Of a stretch of DNA of 64,000 bases, positions 8,568 through 17,849 are shown piece by piece. Origin of the DNA: Acidocella sp. Lineage in GTDB: Bacteria; Pseudomonadota; Alphaproteobacteria; Acetobacterales; Acetobacteraceae. Within the stretch, counting starts at the first letter, position 1; the number at the start of each line of letters is the position of its first letter. Made by a program: the position numbers and the translations under genes. The DNA lies in contig DAIDEE010000042.1 of NCBI GenBank assembly GCA_027308685.1, positions 124,001 through 188,000 of the forward strand, in the 5' to 3' direction. The notes under the pieces are model-generated. The model ran no database searches, was not told the DNA's origin, and saw nothing but the letters and a program-made list of their open reading frames with translations.

Positions 8568-9382
8568 GGCGGCTCCGGTGCATGAATGACGATGGCAACC
8601 CGCCGATTTTGGGCGCGGCCATCTGGCGTCGCGTTGCTGGCAATTGGCGCAAATTCAGCAAACCCTTGTGCCGAAAGCCGATTTCCGTCGATTGATTTGC
8701 CAGCAAAAAGTTCCACGACGGTGGCGGCGCGTTCAGCGGAAAGTGACCAGTTGGATGGAAATTCTGCGGTGTCGATCGGTTGATCGTCGGTATAGCCTTG
8801 GATAACGATATTGAAAGGGGTAGGCAGTTTTGAGACACTGTCCGCGACATTATTAAGCAACGCCTGAGCCTCAGGGAGCAGGATGGCTTGGCCCGAGGGA
8901 AACAACACAGAATCATTCAGTTGGATGGTCAACGTGAGCGGCTCACTCTTCATTGATACCTGATTTTTTGCTGTCAACGGTTGTAATACCGCCTGCAACT
9001 GCTTCTCAACATTCTGCAAAGCTAAAATTTCTGACTCCATCTGGTGTGACAGCGCCTTCGGTAAATGTGAATCATCCTTGGGTAACTCTGCAGGTTTCGG
9101 CGGTGGTGTGGTGGCCGGCTTCGGCGTTGGCGCAGCTGCGGTTTGATGCGGCATGATGCCGCGCCCAGCCGTATTTTGGCTTACCAGCGCCACTGGCGTT
9201 CCATGAAACGCCTTGGTCAGACTGGCAGCTTCCTCCGCCATTTTGAGTTTATTGCGGGTCGATGAGGCGTAGAGCACCACAAATAACGCCAACAATAACG
9301 TCAGTAGGTCGGCGTAGCTAATGACCCATCGCTCATGATTGGGTGCCTTCTTCTCACGCTTGGGGGGAGCAGGGCGCTGCAT
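8564..9382 (-). CDS. motB: Flagellar motor stator protein MotB
   Basis: MotB anchors the stator to peptidoglycan and carries the ion-binding aspartate. Residues 19-41 form the single membrane helix, with SYADLLTLLLALF placing the essential Asp at residue 25. This resembles proton-type MotB more than sodium-type MotS/PomB, but ion choice is inference. A Pro-rich plug/linker region follows. The OmpA-like domain (about 150-268) has VIQGYTDDQPIDT, NWSLSAERAATVVELF and NRRVAIVI. Length 272. It lies three bases after motA and overlaps the small membrane protein gene downstream. Confidence 0.94.
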   Translation of the reverse strand: MQRPAPPKREKKAPNHERWVISYADLLTLLLALFVVLYASSTRNKLKMAEEAASLTKAFHGTPVALVSQNTAGRGIMPHQTAAAPTPKPATTPPPKPAELPKDDSHLPKALSHQMESEILALQNVEKQLQAVLQPLTAKNQVSMKSEPLTLTIQLNDSVLFPSGQAILLPEAQALLNNVADSVSKLPTPFNIVIQGYTDDQPIDTAEFPSNWSLSAERAATVVELFAGKSIDGNRLSAQGFAEFAPIASNATPDGRAQNRRVAIVIHAPEPP

Positions 9383-9385
9383 GGG

Positions 9386-10192
9386 CTAGGCCGGCAACTC
9401 AGCAGTCTCACCGCTTGTTTCAGAATCAACTGGCTTCTTACTTGGTTTTTTACCATGGTCAGCCAGAAGGCTTTGCAAATTTTGACGAATCAAAATACCC
9501 GGCTTGCCCTCCGCCAGCAGGACAAAGCCTTGAATAATAATTTCACGTTCGCGTTCCAGTGTCTCTGCGAGAGCTGCAAATCGCGTACCCAGGGGCAGAA
9601 AGATAAGGTTGGCGGCACCAACGCCATAAATCGTGGCAACAAAGGCCGTAGCAACACCTTCACCAAGCTCTTCAGGGTGGTCAAGCCGCATCATCACATG
9701 AATGAGCCCCAACACCGCCCCCATAACGCCAATGGTAGGCGTGTAGCCCCCTGCGGCCTCCCAGACCTCACCAGCGATCAATTCTTCACGGCCCATGTTG
9801 GCGGCAATGGCGGTTAAGATCGGATGTAATTCCTCAACGCCTGTATTATCAATGATGAGTTGCAGACCTTTTCGTAAAAACGGGTCCGTCACCGTTAGCA
9901 ACTCACCCTCAAGTGCCAATGTGCCCTGCGAGCGGGCGAGGTTGGACCAAGCCGCAATTTTCTCAATGAAGCCGCTGATGTCATTCTTAGGCGGTTTCAG
10001 CAGCCACTTCACGCCCATAAGGCCGGTCATCACATGGCCAAAACCAAACTGAGTCAGAATGGCGGCAAATGTGCCACCAAATACAATGATGGTAGCTGTC
10101 AAGCTCACCAGCGCTGAGAGCGGATCGCCATCAGATAAGCTGCCGAGTATCACGACAGCGAAGGCAGCAATGATGCCCAAAATTCCGGACAT
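9386..10192 (-). CDS. motA: Flagellar motor stator protein MotA
   Basis: MotA forms the ion channel with MotB and pushes on FliG. The protein (268 residues) has four hydrophobic segments, two at the N terminus and two around 160-215. The signature EAAGGYTPTIGVMGAVLGLI (about 145-164) belongs to the second pair of helices and contains the conserved prolines. It belongs to the shorter MotA/PomA/MotP type rather than the enterobacterial type. The start overlaps the fliA stop as TAATG. A Lys/Ser/Glu-rich tail is added at the C terminus. Confidence 0.94.
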   Translation of the reverse strand: MSGILGIIAAFAVVILGSLSDGDPLSALVSLTATIIVFGGTFAAILTQFGFGHVMTGLMGVKWLLKPPKNDISGFIEKIAAWSNLARSQGTLALEGELLTVTDPFLRKGLQLIIDNTGVEELHPILTAIAANMGREELIAGEVWEAAGGYTPTIGVMGAVLGLIHVMMRLDHPEELGEGVATAFVATIYGVGAANLIFLPLGTRFAALAETLEREREIIIQGFVLLAEGKPGILIRQNLQSLLADHGKKPSKKPVDSETSGETAELPA

Positions 10193-10752
10193 TAAACGGT
10201 TTCTCCATTGACCTGGGGAGTTAAGTATAAAGCTAAACTGGTTAAGGCCCGCTTACGAAGCCGTGACGCATAGCCCTCGCTTATTTCCAACACTGCTGCA
10301 ATTTCTCGATTGTTTAACTCGTCGTAAAAATGCAGTGTTAGAACTTGGTATTCCAGCGGGGGGAGAGTTTGCAATGCCAGCACCAGGGCGGCACGGTTGT
10401 CAGCACATAATAAATGGCTGAGAGGGTCCTCCAAGCTTGTGCCATTATGAAAGCTGGCATGATCAACTTGCTCAGTATCAAGCTGGCATTCGCCTCGCCG
10501 CCGCGCGCCGTCGCGCCTTAAGCTATCAATCATAGCGCCCCGAATCCGCCGCGCTGCAAATGCAGAAAATTCTACACCGTGAGATATGTCATAGCGCTTT
10601 AGAGCTTCAAGCATCCCAATCGCACCTGATTGCAAAAGCTCATCAAGATCCGCCCAAGGCATGCGAACTTTCAAATATAGTGCCGTACGTTTAATCCACC
10701 CGCCATACATGATGCACAAGTCATCACTCAGTGGCAGGCTCATCTCACTCAT
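10192..10752 (-). CDS. fliA: RNA polymerase sigma factor for flagellar genes (FliA/sigma-28 type)
   Basis: This 186-residue protein has sigma-70 region 2 (ADLDELLQSGAIGMLEALKRYD, then VEFSAFAARRIRGAMIDSLRR, which recognises the -10 element) and region 4 (LPPLEYQVLTLHFYDELNNR, then EISEGYASRLRKRAL with the helix-turn-helix). The pattern matches FliA/WhiG, although it is shorter than E. coli FliA because region 3 is compressed. The gene sits inside the structural operon between flhA and motA, and overlaps both (ATGA at the start, TAATG at the stop). It is thus made with early export genes, as expected of a regulator for late genes such as flagellin. No FlgM anti-sigma gene is visible in the window. 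Confidence 0.9.
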   Translation of the reverse strand: MSEMSLPLSDDLCIMYGGWIKRTALYLKVRMPWADLDELLQSGAIGMLEALKRYDISHGVEFSAFAARRIRGAMIDSLRRDGARRRGECQLDTEQVDHASFHNGTSLEDPLSHLLCADNRAALVLALQTLPPLEYQVLTLHFYDELNNREIAAVLEISEGYASRLRKRALTSLALYLTPQVNGETV

Positions 10753-12830
10753 ACGCTCGGCTCAGCAGTGTGCACGACTTGCAGCGGCATCGTCTCGGGT
10801 ACTTCCTCCAACGCAATCACCGGAATGATGCTGCCGAGTGTTCTGGCGACACTGCGGCGCAGTAATCCTTGCACCACCAGCACCGGCTTCTGCCCATGAC
10901 TGCGCATGGCGCGGGCAGCATTTTCGGCGGCGGCCCGTAAATGTCCGGCGGTTTCGGCCTCAATCTCTAGTCCAATTCCCGCCTCCCGGCCGGTGCGCAG
11001 CGATTTTGCAATAAGTTCCTCAAGCTGCTCCGGCAAAACCGCAACCTTTAAGACCGCTTCGCCACCAGCGAACTGAGTAACAATGAAGCGCCCCAGCCGC
11101 ATGCGGACAGCGGCGAGTAAACGATCAAAATCCTTGTTGGGCCCATCAGCCGCTTCAACCAAAGCTTCGGCAATGCGTTCAAAATCCCGAATTGGAACCT
11201 CCTCGGCGAGTAGTGCTTGCAGCACTTGGCGGATCAACCCCATCGACAAATTGGTACGCACATCCTCAGCCAGGCGCGGTGTGGTTTCAGCCAGTTTGGT
11301 CATCAGTCCTTCCACCTGCGGGCGACCCAATAATTCAGCACCATTTTTCTTCAATAACTCGGCAAAATGCGTGGCAATCGTGCTGGGCGCATCGACCACC
11401 GTATAGCCAAGCTCTTCCGCTTGCGGGATCGCATTCTGGGCAATCCACATGGCCGGTTGCCCAAACGCAGGGTCGCGCACGGGTCGGCCCTCGGGAAGTT
11501 TATCCACCACCATCGGGCCTTCAATGGCCAACCACTGGCCTGGCCAGACCTCGCCGCCGCCAATCGCGGCGCCGCGCAGCGTGAACCGATAACCATGGGC
11601 CGCCAGGTCACTGCTGTCACGGATATGCACGGCGGGCACCAGAAACCCCATGGCGCGGCCGTAGCGTTGTCGAACAGCCGTCAGTCGGTTCAACATGCGG
11701 CCTTCGCCCTGCGCCACCAGGGGCGTAAGCGCGAACCCGATGCTCAGGCCAAGAGGGTCGATGCCCGTTACATCCGTGAGGGTGTCGGTTTTCACTTCAA
11801 CAGGAACTGCGCTGTTATCGCCCATAATTGCCTGCGCGTCCTCGCGCCGAATTTTCTGCGAAAGTCGCCACGCGGTGATGCCGAGTGCCATGGCCAGCAA
11901 TAGAAAAGGAACATGCGCCATTTGTGGCACAAGCCCGATAGCCCCCATGATGGCGGCTGCGATCGCCAGTGCCTGCGGATAGCGACTGAGCTGAGATTTG
12001 ATTTGCTCTCCAATATCTTCGCCAGTGGAAACCCGCGTGACGATAAGACCCGCAGCTACCGAGATGGTAAGGGAAGGAATTTGCGCGGCTAGCCCATCAC
12101 CCACAGTGAGCAGTGTATATGTGCGTGCGGCGTCAGCGAGTGGAAGGCCATCCTGCAACGTACCGATAATCAGCCCACCGAGCATGTTCACGACAAGGAT
12201 AATCATCGCAGCGACGACATCGCCCCGTACAAATTTTGAAGCGCCATCCATCGCTCCAAAAAAATCAGCCTCACGTCGAAGCACGTCGCGTCGCCGTTCA
12301 GCCGCCTGTGGGCTGAGAATACCGGCATTAATTTCCGCATCGATAGCCATTTGCCGGCCCGGTAGGCTGTCCAGCATAAAGCGTGCACTCACTTCGGCGA
12401 CTCGGCTGGCACCACGGGTAACAACTACAAAATTAATAATGATCAGAATGAGAAATATGATCCCACCAACTACATAATTGCCACCAACAGCGAACTGCCC
12501 AAAAGATTCAATAACATCACCAGCAGCGCCAGGGCCGGTATAGCCATTCAGCAAAATAGCACGTGCGGTGGCCACGTTGAGCGCCAAGCGCATCATGGTT
12601 GTGGCGAGCAATACGGAAGGAAACGATGAGAATTCCGAGGGCGATGGGACGTACAGGCTTGCCGCCAAAATAACCAAACCAGCTGATATATTCAATGCGA
12701 ATAAAAATGAAATCGCCGTTGGTGGCAGCGGTACCACCAACATAACCAACACCAGCATGATCACGATCGGACCCGAGAGTTGGGTGGCGCTTAAAGCGCC
12801 CACCCGCGGCAGTGCGGCTGCTTCAGCCAC
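10749..12830 (-). CDS. flhA: Flagellar export gate protein FlhA
   Basis: FlhA forms the nonameric ring of the export gate and receives substrate-chaperone complexes. The N-terminal half (about 20-330) has the expected membrane helices with the conserved cytoplasmic loop (AEVSARFMLDSLPGRQMAID, then INAGILSPQAAERRR and FFGAMDGASKFVRGD). The C-terminal half is the soluble domain, beginning near VDPLGL-like 'IDPLGLSIGFALTPLV'. Length 693, normal for the family. The start overlaps the last eight bases of fliQ, and the stop overlaps fliA. No disrupted motif is visible. Confidence 0.97.
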   Translation of the reverse strand: MAEAAALPRVGALSATQLSGPIVIMLVLVMLVVPLPPTAISFLFALNISAGLVILAASLYVPSPSEFSSFPSVLLATTMMRLALNVATARAILLNGYTGPGAAGDVIESFGQFAVGGNYVVGGIIFLILIIINFVVVTRGASRVAEVSARFMLDSLPGRQMAIDAEINAGILSPQAAERRRDVLRREADFFGAMDGASKFVRGDVVAAMIILVVNMLGGLIIGTLQDGLPLADAARTYTLLTVGDGLAAQIPSLTISVAAGLIVTRVSTGEDIGEQIKSQLSRYPQALAIAAAIMGAIGLVPQMAHVPFLLLAMALGITAWRLSQKIRREDAQAIMGDNSAVPVEVKTDTLTDVTGIDPLGLSIGFALTPLVAQGEGRMLNRLTAVRQRYGRAMGFLVPAVHIRDSSDLAAHGYRFTLRGAAIGGGEVWPGQWLAIEGPMVVDKLPEGRPVRDPAFGQPAMWIAQNAIPQAEELGYTVVDAPSTIATHFAELLKKNGAELLGRPQVEGLMTKLAETTPRLAEDVRTNLSMGLIRQVLQALLAEEVPIRDFERIAEALVEAADGPNKDFDRLLAAVRMRLGRFIVTQFAGGEAVLKVAVLPEQLEELIAKSLRTGREAGIGLEIEAETAGHLRAAAENAARAMRSHGQKPVLVVQGLLRRSVARTLGSIIPVIALEEVPETMPLQVVHTAEPSV

Positions 12831-13086
12831 GAAGCAGACCCGGAATGGCCGAAATTAGTTGTGTCGCAAACGTCTCAACGCCTCGCATAAGCAGGGGGCC
12901 GGCGGCACTTGTTAGGGCAGCAAGACCAGCCATTTTAAGAACAAAGGGTATGGAAGCCTCTCTAATCTGGGTGGCTGTCTGCAAAATACCTGCAGCGAGG
13001 CCAATAAACAGCATAATAATCAAAATCGGCCCGGCGAGTTCGGCAAATGCCAGCCAAGCGCCAATACTGACCTGATGCTTTGTCAC
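12823..13086 (-). CDS. fliQ: Flagellar export gate protein FliQ, first copy
   Basis: This 87-residue protein has two membrane helices. The central stretch GLAAGILQTATQIREASIPF followed by VLKM is the classic FliQ signature, and AGPLLMRG lies where most FliQ have GPWML. It would surround the FliP-FliR core of the export gate. It lies between fliN and flhA with overlaps on both sides. A second, more divergent FliQ-like gene lies at 28357-28632 in the usual fliP-fliQ-fliR order, so this locus has two paralogues. By sequence this copy is closer to the family consensus, and by position the other is. Confidence 0.88.
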   Translation of the reverse strand: MTKHQVSIGAWLAFAELAGPILIIMLFIGLAAGILQTATQIREASIPFVLKMAGLAALTSAAGPLLMRGVETFATQLISAIPGLLRG

Positions 13087-13442
13087 GGTTGCGCATCCTC
13101 CAACCCATTGGCTTCATCGGCCAACGCCGTAATGCGTACGCCGTATTGTTCTTTACCAGTCGCTACCACCTCGCCGGCACCCAGACGCTGTCCATTCGCA
13201 AACACCCCCAGTGGCTCTCCGATAATCTGATCAAGTGCCAATACCTGCCCCTGCCGTAGAGTACGTAATTCCTTTAGTGTGATCATGTTGCGCCCAAGTT
13301 CAACAGTGAGCAGCAGCGGGACATTTTCCATAATTGTTTTCAGTGCCACGGTCCCATTCGACTGAATATTTTCCTGAAGAACTTCTAATTCAACTCGTTC
13401 ATTTATAGAATCTTGGATGACCCGGTTTTTTGGTTTCTGCAT
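13083..13442 (-). CDS. fliN: Flagellar motor switch protein FliN
   Basis: FliN is a C-ring component of the SpoA/SurfaceAntigen family. The protein has 119 residues. Its C-terminal 75 residues carry the motif (VPLLLTVELGRNMITLKELR, then GQVLALDQIIGEPLGVFANG and LGAGEVVATGKEQYGVRI). The first 35 residues are a charged variable leader. The stop overlaps fliQ as ATGA, and a 55-base gap separates it from fliK. FliM, the larger SpoA partner that usually precedes fliN, is not next to it and not elsewhere in the window. The protein is far too short to be a FliM-FliN fusion. Confidence 0.9.
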   Translation of the reverse strand: MQKPKNRVIQDSINERVELEVLQENIQSNGTVALKTIMENVPLLLTVELGRNMITLKELRTLRQGQVLALDQIIGEPLGVFANGQRLGAGEVVATGKEQYGVRITALADEANGLEDAQP

Positions 13443-13497
13443 TGTCCCGTCCTCAAGCGCTTAGTTTCAAATTCGCTATCCTTATCGCGCGTTGTCC

Positions 13498-14664
13498 TCA
13501 GGCGATTGCGCGAAGGCCGATAGTTGTTATTGGCGTTACAGGGTCACTAGGTGAAGTTGTGCTGGCCGCTGACAATTGCGGAGAGGAGGGCTGGGAAAAG
13601 CGGCTCTGATGACTATCACCACCCACATTGGCTTGGCCGAGGTTTAATCCAGATGCCGCCATAGCTTGTCGGAGATCGTCAAGATTATTATGTAATATTT
13701 GTATAGTTTGCGGGACCGCCGAAATGAACATCACGTTGACAAGGGCGTTCTGACCTATAGCCACATGCACCGAAAGGCTTCCAAGTCCAGGCGGGCTCAG
13801 CCTAAGTACGGCGCTACTTTCACCGGCCTGATGCATGGCCGTAATGGCGGAAGCCAAGCCCGCCCCACTGGCAGGAACGAGTGCTGACAGTTTATCAGGT
13901 AATATTATTGGTGCCGAAGAGATCGCAGAATTTATTAATGTTGGCGAAACAAACACACTACTAGGCGGTATAAGTATTAACGGCGTAATATGTTTATTGT
14001 TATCAATGGTTTTTGTATCATGAGATATAGGAGCAACCGCATTGATAAGTTGGTCGGTAGCTACCGCCAATTTTGATGTATCTGGGCCAGCCGAAACAAC
14101 GAGCGTAGTGGCACCCTTGTGATCCACATGTGATGTCGTGCCCGAATTACTGGGGAATTCTGCGTTCATGTTGGCATTGATAATTGATGGAGGCGGGTTA
14201 GCTACCGCCACATTCGGTAAGGTCGAATTAGTATTGGTCGATAACGGGACAGGTCTTCGCGCCTTCGCTTCATCATTGCAGGGTAACGCTCTCAATTTTG
14301 TGCCGTGCGGCATTGTTTCAACTGCTGGCGTATTTAATGCCAAGGCCTCTACAGGCAATTGTTTTTTTCTAACAAGTCGCGTATCAATAGGTGCCGTAAC
14401 ATTAGGTGTTGGCTGTGATTTTGTTGCAAATCTCACCAATGCGAACATTTTCATTGGTATATCATTGCTAATATCTGATGACTTGTCAGATGATGGACTT
14501 AATGCTTTAGCCGCAGTAGCTGGGGAGACGGCGACGGCTGGATTCACAGCCGCATCAATCGCCTTCGGCCATGCTTCAATTAAGTCAGGTTGAGTTGGCG
14601 ATGCCAAATGATCCGCAGGCATATGCGGGTCTCCGGCATGCACTAAATGTACGTTGTCGATCAC
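13498..14664 (-). CDS. fliK: FliK-like hook length control protein
   Basis: FliK is the secreted ruler that measures the hook and switches export specificity. The 388-residue protein has a long low-complexity Asn/Thr/Pro/Ala/Ser-rich N-terminal part, followed by the Flg_hook domain at about residues 285-360. That domain shows VLRLSPPGLGSLSVHVAI, where the consensus is L.L.P..LG.v.v.i, then LRQAMAASGLNLGQANV. The start overlaps the fliG stop as ATGA. Only the C-terminal domain supports the assignment, but both the position and the domain order fit FliK. Confidence 0.82.
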   Translation of the reverse strand: MIDNVHLVHAGDPHMPADHLASPTQPDLIEAWPKAIDAAVNPAVAVSPATAAKALSPSSDKSSDISNDIPMKMFALVRFATKSQPTPNVTAPIDTRLVRKKQLPVEALALNTPAVETMPHGTKLRALPCNDEAKARRPVPLSTNTNSTLPNVAVANPPPSIINANMNAEFPSNSGTTSHVDHKGATTLVVSAGPDTSKLAVATDQLINAVAPISHDTKTIDNNKHITPLILIPPSSVFVSPTLINSAISSAPIILPDKLSALVPASGAGLASAITAMHQAGESSAVLRLSPPGLGSLSVHVAIGQNALVNVMFISAVPQTIQILHNNLDDLRQAMAASGLNLGQANVGGDSHQSRFSQPSSPQLSAASTTSPSDPVTPITTIGLRAIA

Positions 14665-15683
14665 ACCATCTCCTCAGAAGCGCTGACTGTAATCCGCCCT
14701 TCGGCAACAAGTCGAAGTACAATGTCGATAATTTCTTTTTGTGCAGCGAGCGCATCAGTCCGGCGCATTGGGGCGCCGCTTTTGAGTTCTTCTTGCAGAA
14801 CCTCGACCATCCTCGCCGACATATTCTGGAAGAATTTGAGACGTACCGTCTCATCAACCAAACGTAATGCTGGTGCCAATCGTTCATTCGGAACCTCGCG
14901 CAACACAATTTGTAACGAACGATCGGGCAATTTGCCTAGGTCAACAAACGTAAATAGGCTGTCGCGAATCTTTTGCGCGGTATCGATGTCCCGTTCCGTT
15001 ATGCTACCAAGCATCCGTTCAGACAGACCACCGTGGAGATGGTTTAGAATATCCGCTGCTTGTCGAATACCGCCTAAATTTGTAAGCCGTTTGCCGCGAG
15101 AGTCATTATTTGCATCTAATTCAGCAAGCATTTCTCGCAATTCTACTACCGCGCCTGGAGACACAACATCTAGCATGGCAAAACGATAAAGGGCCTCTGA
15201 TGCAAGTGACTCAGGTAAAAACGATAAAAATGCCGCTCCCGCTTCTTGCGGAATATGAGCGAGAAGCAAGGCGATCGTCTGCGGTCTCTCATTCGCTACC
15301 TGCATTGCCAAGGTTCTCGGGTCGGTCGTTGCGGGAAGATTCAATGCTGAACCCCGTCCGCTATATTTAAGGCGATCCAGAATTTCATGAGCATGATCTT
15401 CGCCAAGAGCCGATATCAGTACTGCACTCACGTAGCGCAAGCCGTCGACACCACCACCATCAAGACCGAGGTCAATCGAGAATTCATGAAGTACATCACC
15501 AAGCATATTTGGCGTGGCTCGTTGCAAGCGACTCATGGCAGCTGATATCTTTGCGATGGCTGGCTCGTCCATGTGGCGCATCACCTGTGAAGCCGCATCC
15601 TCCCCTAGCGCACGCAAGATGATGGCCGCACGTACCACTCCGGTAAGTGGCCCCGATGTTTCATTAGTGCTCATCTCATTCAT
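14661..15683 (-). CDS. fliG: Flagellar motor switch protein FliG
   Basis: FliG is the C-ring protein that binds FliF and takes torque from MotA. The protein of about 340 residues has the N-terminal FliF-binding part (RAAIILRALGEDAASQVMRH), the middle domain with NERPQTIALLLAHI (an EHPQT-type motif) and the C-terminal charged torque helix region (LREVPNERLAPALRLVDET). Two ATGs are possible, at 15683 and 15674, and neither has a strong ribosome binding site. I give the upstream one, which overlaps the end of fliF. A still longer reading frame upstream lies inside fliF and is not credible. Confidence 0.92.
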   Translation of the reverse strand: MNEMSTNETSGPLTGVVRAAIILRALGEDAASQVMRHMDEPAIAKISAAMSRLQRATPNMLGDVLHEFSIDLGLDGGGVDGLRYVSAVLISALGEDHAHEILDRLKYSGRGSALNLPATTDPRTLAMQVANERPQTIALLLAHIPQEAGAAFLSFLPESLASEALYRFAMLDVVSPGAVVELREMLAELDANNDSRGKRLTNLGGIRQAADILNHLHGGLSERMLGSITERDIDTAQKIRDSLFTFVDLGKLPDRSLQIVLREVPNERLAPALRLVDETVRLKFFQNMSARMVEVLQEELKSGAPMRRTDALAAQKEIIDIVLRLVAEGRITVSASEEMV

Positions 15684-17196
15684 TTTCGTCAGCCCAGTTC
15701 TGCAAAAGCCTAGCAACGCCAGCGGGGTTACCCCGTGCCACGTCGCGCAAGGCACTAAAGTCTGGTGGTGGTAGTGTCGCCGGCATCGGCCGATTGGATA
15801 AAGCTGTTGGCCCTTGCCGAATGCCGATGGTCGCTAAGCGCCGACCGATCGGCAGCGCTGCCCCAAAAAGTAGCGCAACGGCGGCCAAAAGGTCCAGTAA
15901 CGCTTGGGTTATTGGTGCTGTTGCATGTAAATACTGATGCCCCAACTCGGGAGATGCCGAAATTTGAAAAGGTGCTGCTAAAACACTCACATTAACTTGC
16001 GGGTAGGCAAACGCTCCCGCGATCGCGGCTTTTACTTGATCTGTTGTCACGCTGCCCATAGATGCTTTGTTAAGAACAATAGACACGGCAATCGATTTTA
16101 CTGCCCAGTCAGGCTTGGTAACCTCACTTTCGCTCTCATCCGTCACATAAGTTTGATCAAGTTTTTTACTCGTATTCGTGGGTATATTTTGAGTTATTGG
16201 CACACTCGGCGGCGCAACCTTCGTGGATGGTGATGAGGCCGCTGGGGGTAGAACAGCGTTGGTGGCAGATGGTGGTTCGTTTGCCATCGCGCCTGGTATT
16301 CCAAATCCTGAGTTTGCAACGCCGACGCCGTTTGATTGGCTACTTACCTCGTGCGCAATCAAGTTTGTGGGGCCATACGATATTTGATGTACATGCGCCT
16401 GAGTGAAGTCTAAGTTAGCTGCGACATCACTGCGAAAATTACCAAGGCCGACTAACGGCGTTAGCAGTTGTGCAATTCTCGTATTTGCTGCATTTTCTAT
16501 TTCCGCGACCGTTGATAATTGTATTCCAGAAGTCATCTTGCCATCTATCGGAAATACAGTCAGACCCGTCACGGTAGCTACACTTACGTTATTAGCTGTC
16601 AGCCCAACAACGGCTCCAGCGACCAATTTTGCAATCGCGCTTCCTTAAGATTGCGCATCCTGCGTGCTTGCCGATATGATAACGGAGGCTGAAGGCTTCG
16701 GCTGGTCAGCTAAAAAAGGTGTATCCGCTGGCAAAGCTAAATAAACCTGCGCATCCGTGATACCTTCCATGCTGTCGATTGATTGCGCGAGGGATGCTTC
16801 GAGGGCGCGAAGGGCCATCGTGCTTTGTGCGAGGTCGGAAGCGGTCATGGGTGCATTTTCTAGTCGATCCCAGCTCGTTGAAACACTGTCGCCCGGAATA
16901 CCGGAGGCACCAAGTTGTAACCTCGCAGTGGCAAGTTCCGTGGCCGGCACGAGGATCACATTGCCAGCGGCCTGCAATTGATACGGTATGCCAATTTTTT
17001 GTAATTGCGTAATAACTTTTCCCCCATCGGCAGGTGATAACCCATCATATAACGCCACATAGGCGGGACCGTTGATCTGCAAAGCAAAAACCACTGCAAG
17101 TGATACAGCGATAATACCTAAAATAGCCCATGCCATTGCCGGTATGCGGATTAGTCGGCTCTTTACGAGCGGCCAGTAACTGAGCCATGCCGTCAT
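15676..17196 (-). pseudogene. fliF: Flagellar MS-ring protein FliF, interrupted by an in-frame TAA
   Basis: FliF builds the MS ring at the base of the flagellum. The first 183 codons (from ATG 17196, which overlaps the fliE stop as TGATG) give TM1 and the first ring-building motif region, up to SASVIISASTQDAQS. A TAA stop then stands at 16645-16647. The same frame continues without another stop for 322 codons: GSAIAKLVAGAVVGLTANNV is what FliF should show next, then the large ring-building domain, the second membrane helix (about ALLDLLAAVALLFGAALPI) and the C-terminal FliG-binding tail. So this is one nonsense codon, not a frameshift. The downstream part could be restarted: AAGGAAG follows the stop, with in-frame ATT (16635) and TTG (16626) after it. 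It may be a real null allele, a sequencing error or a split gene. Confidence 0.85.
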
Positions 17197-17501
17197 CAAA
17201 TTGGCATGTTCATAATAGATTGATAAGCAGAGACAACCTCATTGCGTACCGCAACCGTAGCGTTCCAGGCCACCTCTGCGCGGTCACTGTTCACTAAAGC
17301 ATTTCCCAGCGTCGCACCGGGCAACCCTGCAGCGTAAGAAGATTCCGCTGCCGTCGCCACTTTCTGTGCAGCGCTGACGTTTGTTAATGCGGTATTGATC
17401 ATATCAAAAAAACTATTCGTCCCCGCGTTAATCGCCGACGATCCACTGGCAACCGGTGCTGTGGCATGATTTGCGACCGCAAGTATCGTTGATATCGTCA
17501 T
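17196..17501 (-). CDS. fliE: Flagellar hook-basal body protein FliE
   Basis: FliE is the small adaptor between the MS ring and the rod. The protein (101 residues) has the family pattern: an N-terminal variable part, NSFFDMINTALTNVSAAQK in the middle, and a C-terminal DRAEVAWNATVAVRNEVVSA helix that ends in YQSIMNMPI, very close to the usual AYQEIMNMQI. It is the first gene of the leftward block, with its start facing flgB across a 348-base spacer. Its stop overlaps the fliF ATG. Confidence 0.93.
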   Translation of the reverse strand: MTISTILAVANHATAPVASGSSAINAGTNSFFDMINTALTNVSAAQKVATAAESSYAAGLPGATLGNALVNSDRAEVAWNATVAVRNEVVSAYQSIMNMPI

Positions 17502-17849
17502 TTATATTAGGCCTTTGCCAATTTCTCGTATTAAGCCATCGATCACGTAATCAAAAGTTACTTTTCTTTTTTATCTGATCAAAATTAACGTCTGATTACA
17601 AAATGCTGAGGATAGCGATACTGATCGATAAATGTAAGAAGAAATATTTTTGGATCGCCCGTCCGATCTCAATTCATCCAAGGTTAATTTTACCAAAATA
17701 TGTTAATAAAATATTTATCTTGAAAGCGATATCCGCAAAATTAAGCTAAATTCTAAGTCCAATAATTTGCATAAGCAATTCATTAATAGTTTTAGGATAA
17801 ATCAGAATGTATGAATATAAATCGCTAATAATGTGAGGCGAGCATAACC
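17502..17849. other. Divergent intergenic region between fliE and flgB
   Basis: This 348-base spacer separates the two flagellar blocks and must hold the promoters of both. It is much richer in A and T than the genes around it. I looked for sigma-28-like and sigma-54-like pairs of boxes and found none that I can defend; CGATAA near 17624 lacks a matching upstream box. A GTGAGGCGAG stretch before the flgB ATG can serve as its ribosome binding site. No reading frame here looks coding. Confidence 0.6.

Noticed and set aside
13083-13442. FliM-FliN fusion to explain the missing fliM
   Set aside because: The protein has only 119 residues and a single SpoA domain.
16624-16647. Frameshift as the cause of the fliF break
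   Set aside because: Both parts are in the same frame (the TTG at 16626 is exactly seven codons after the TAA), so only a nonsense codon is needed.
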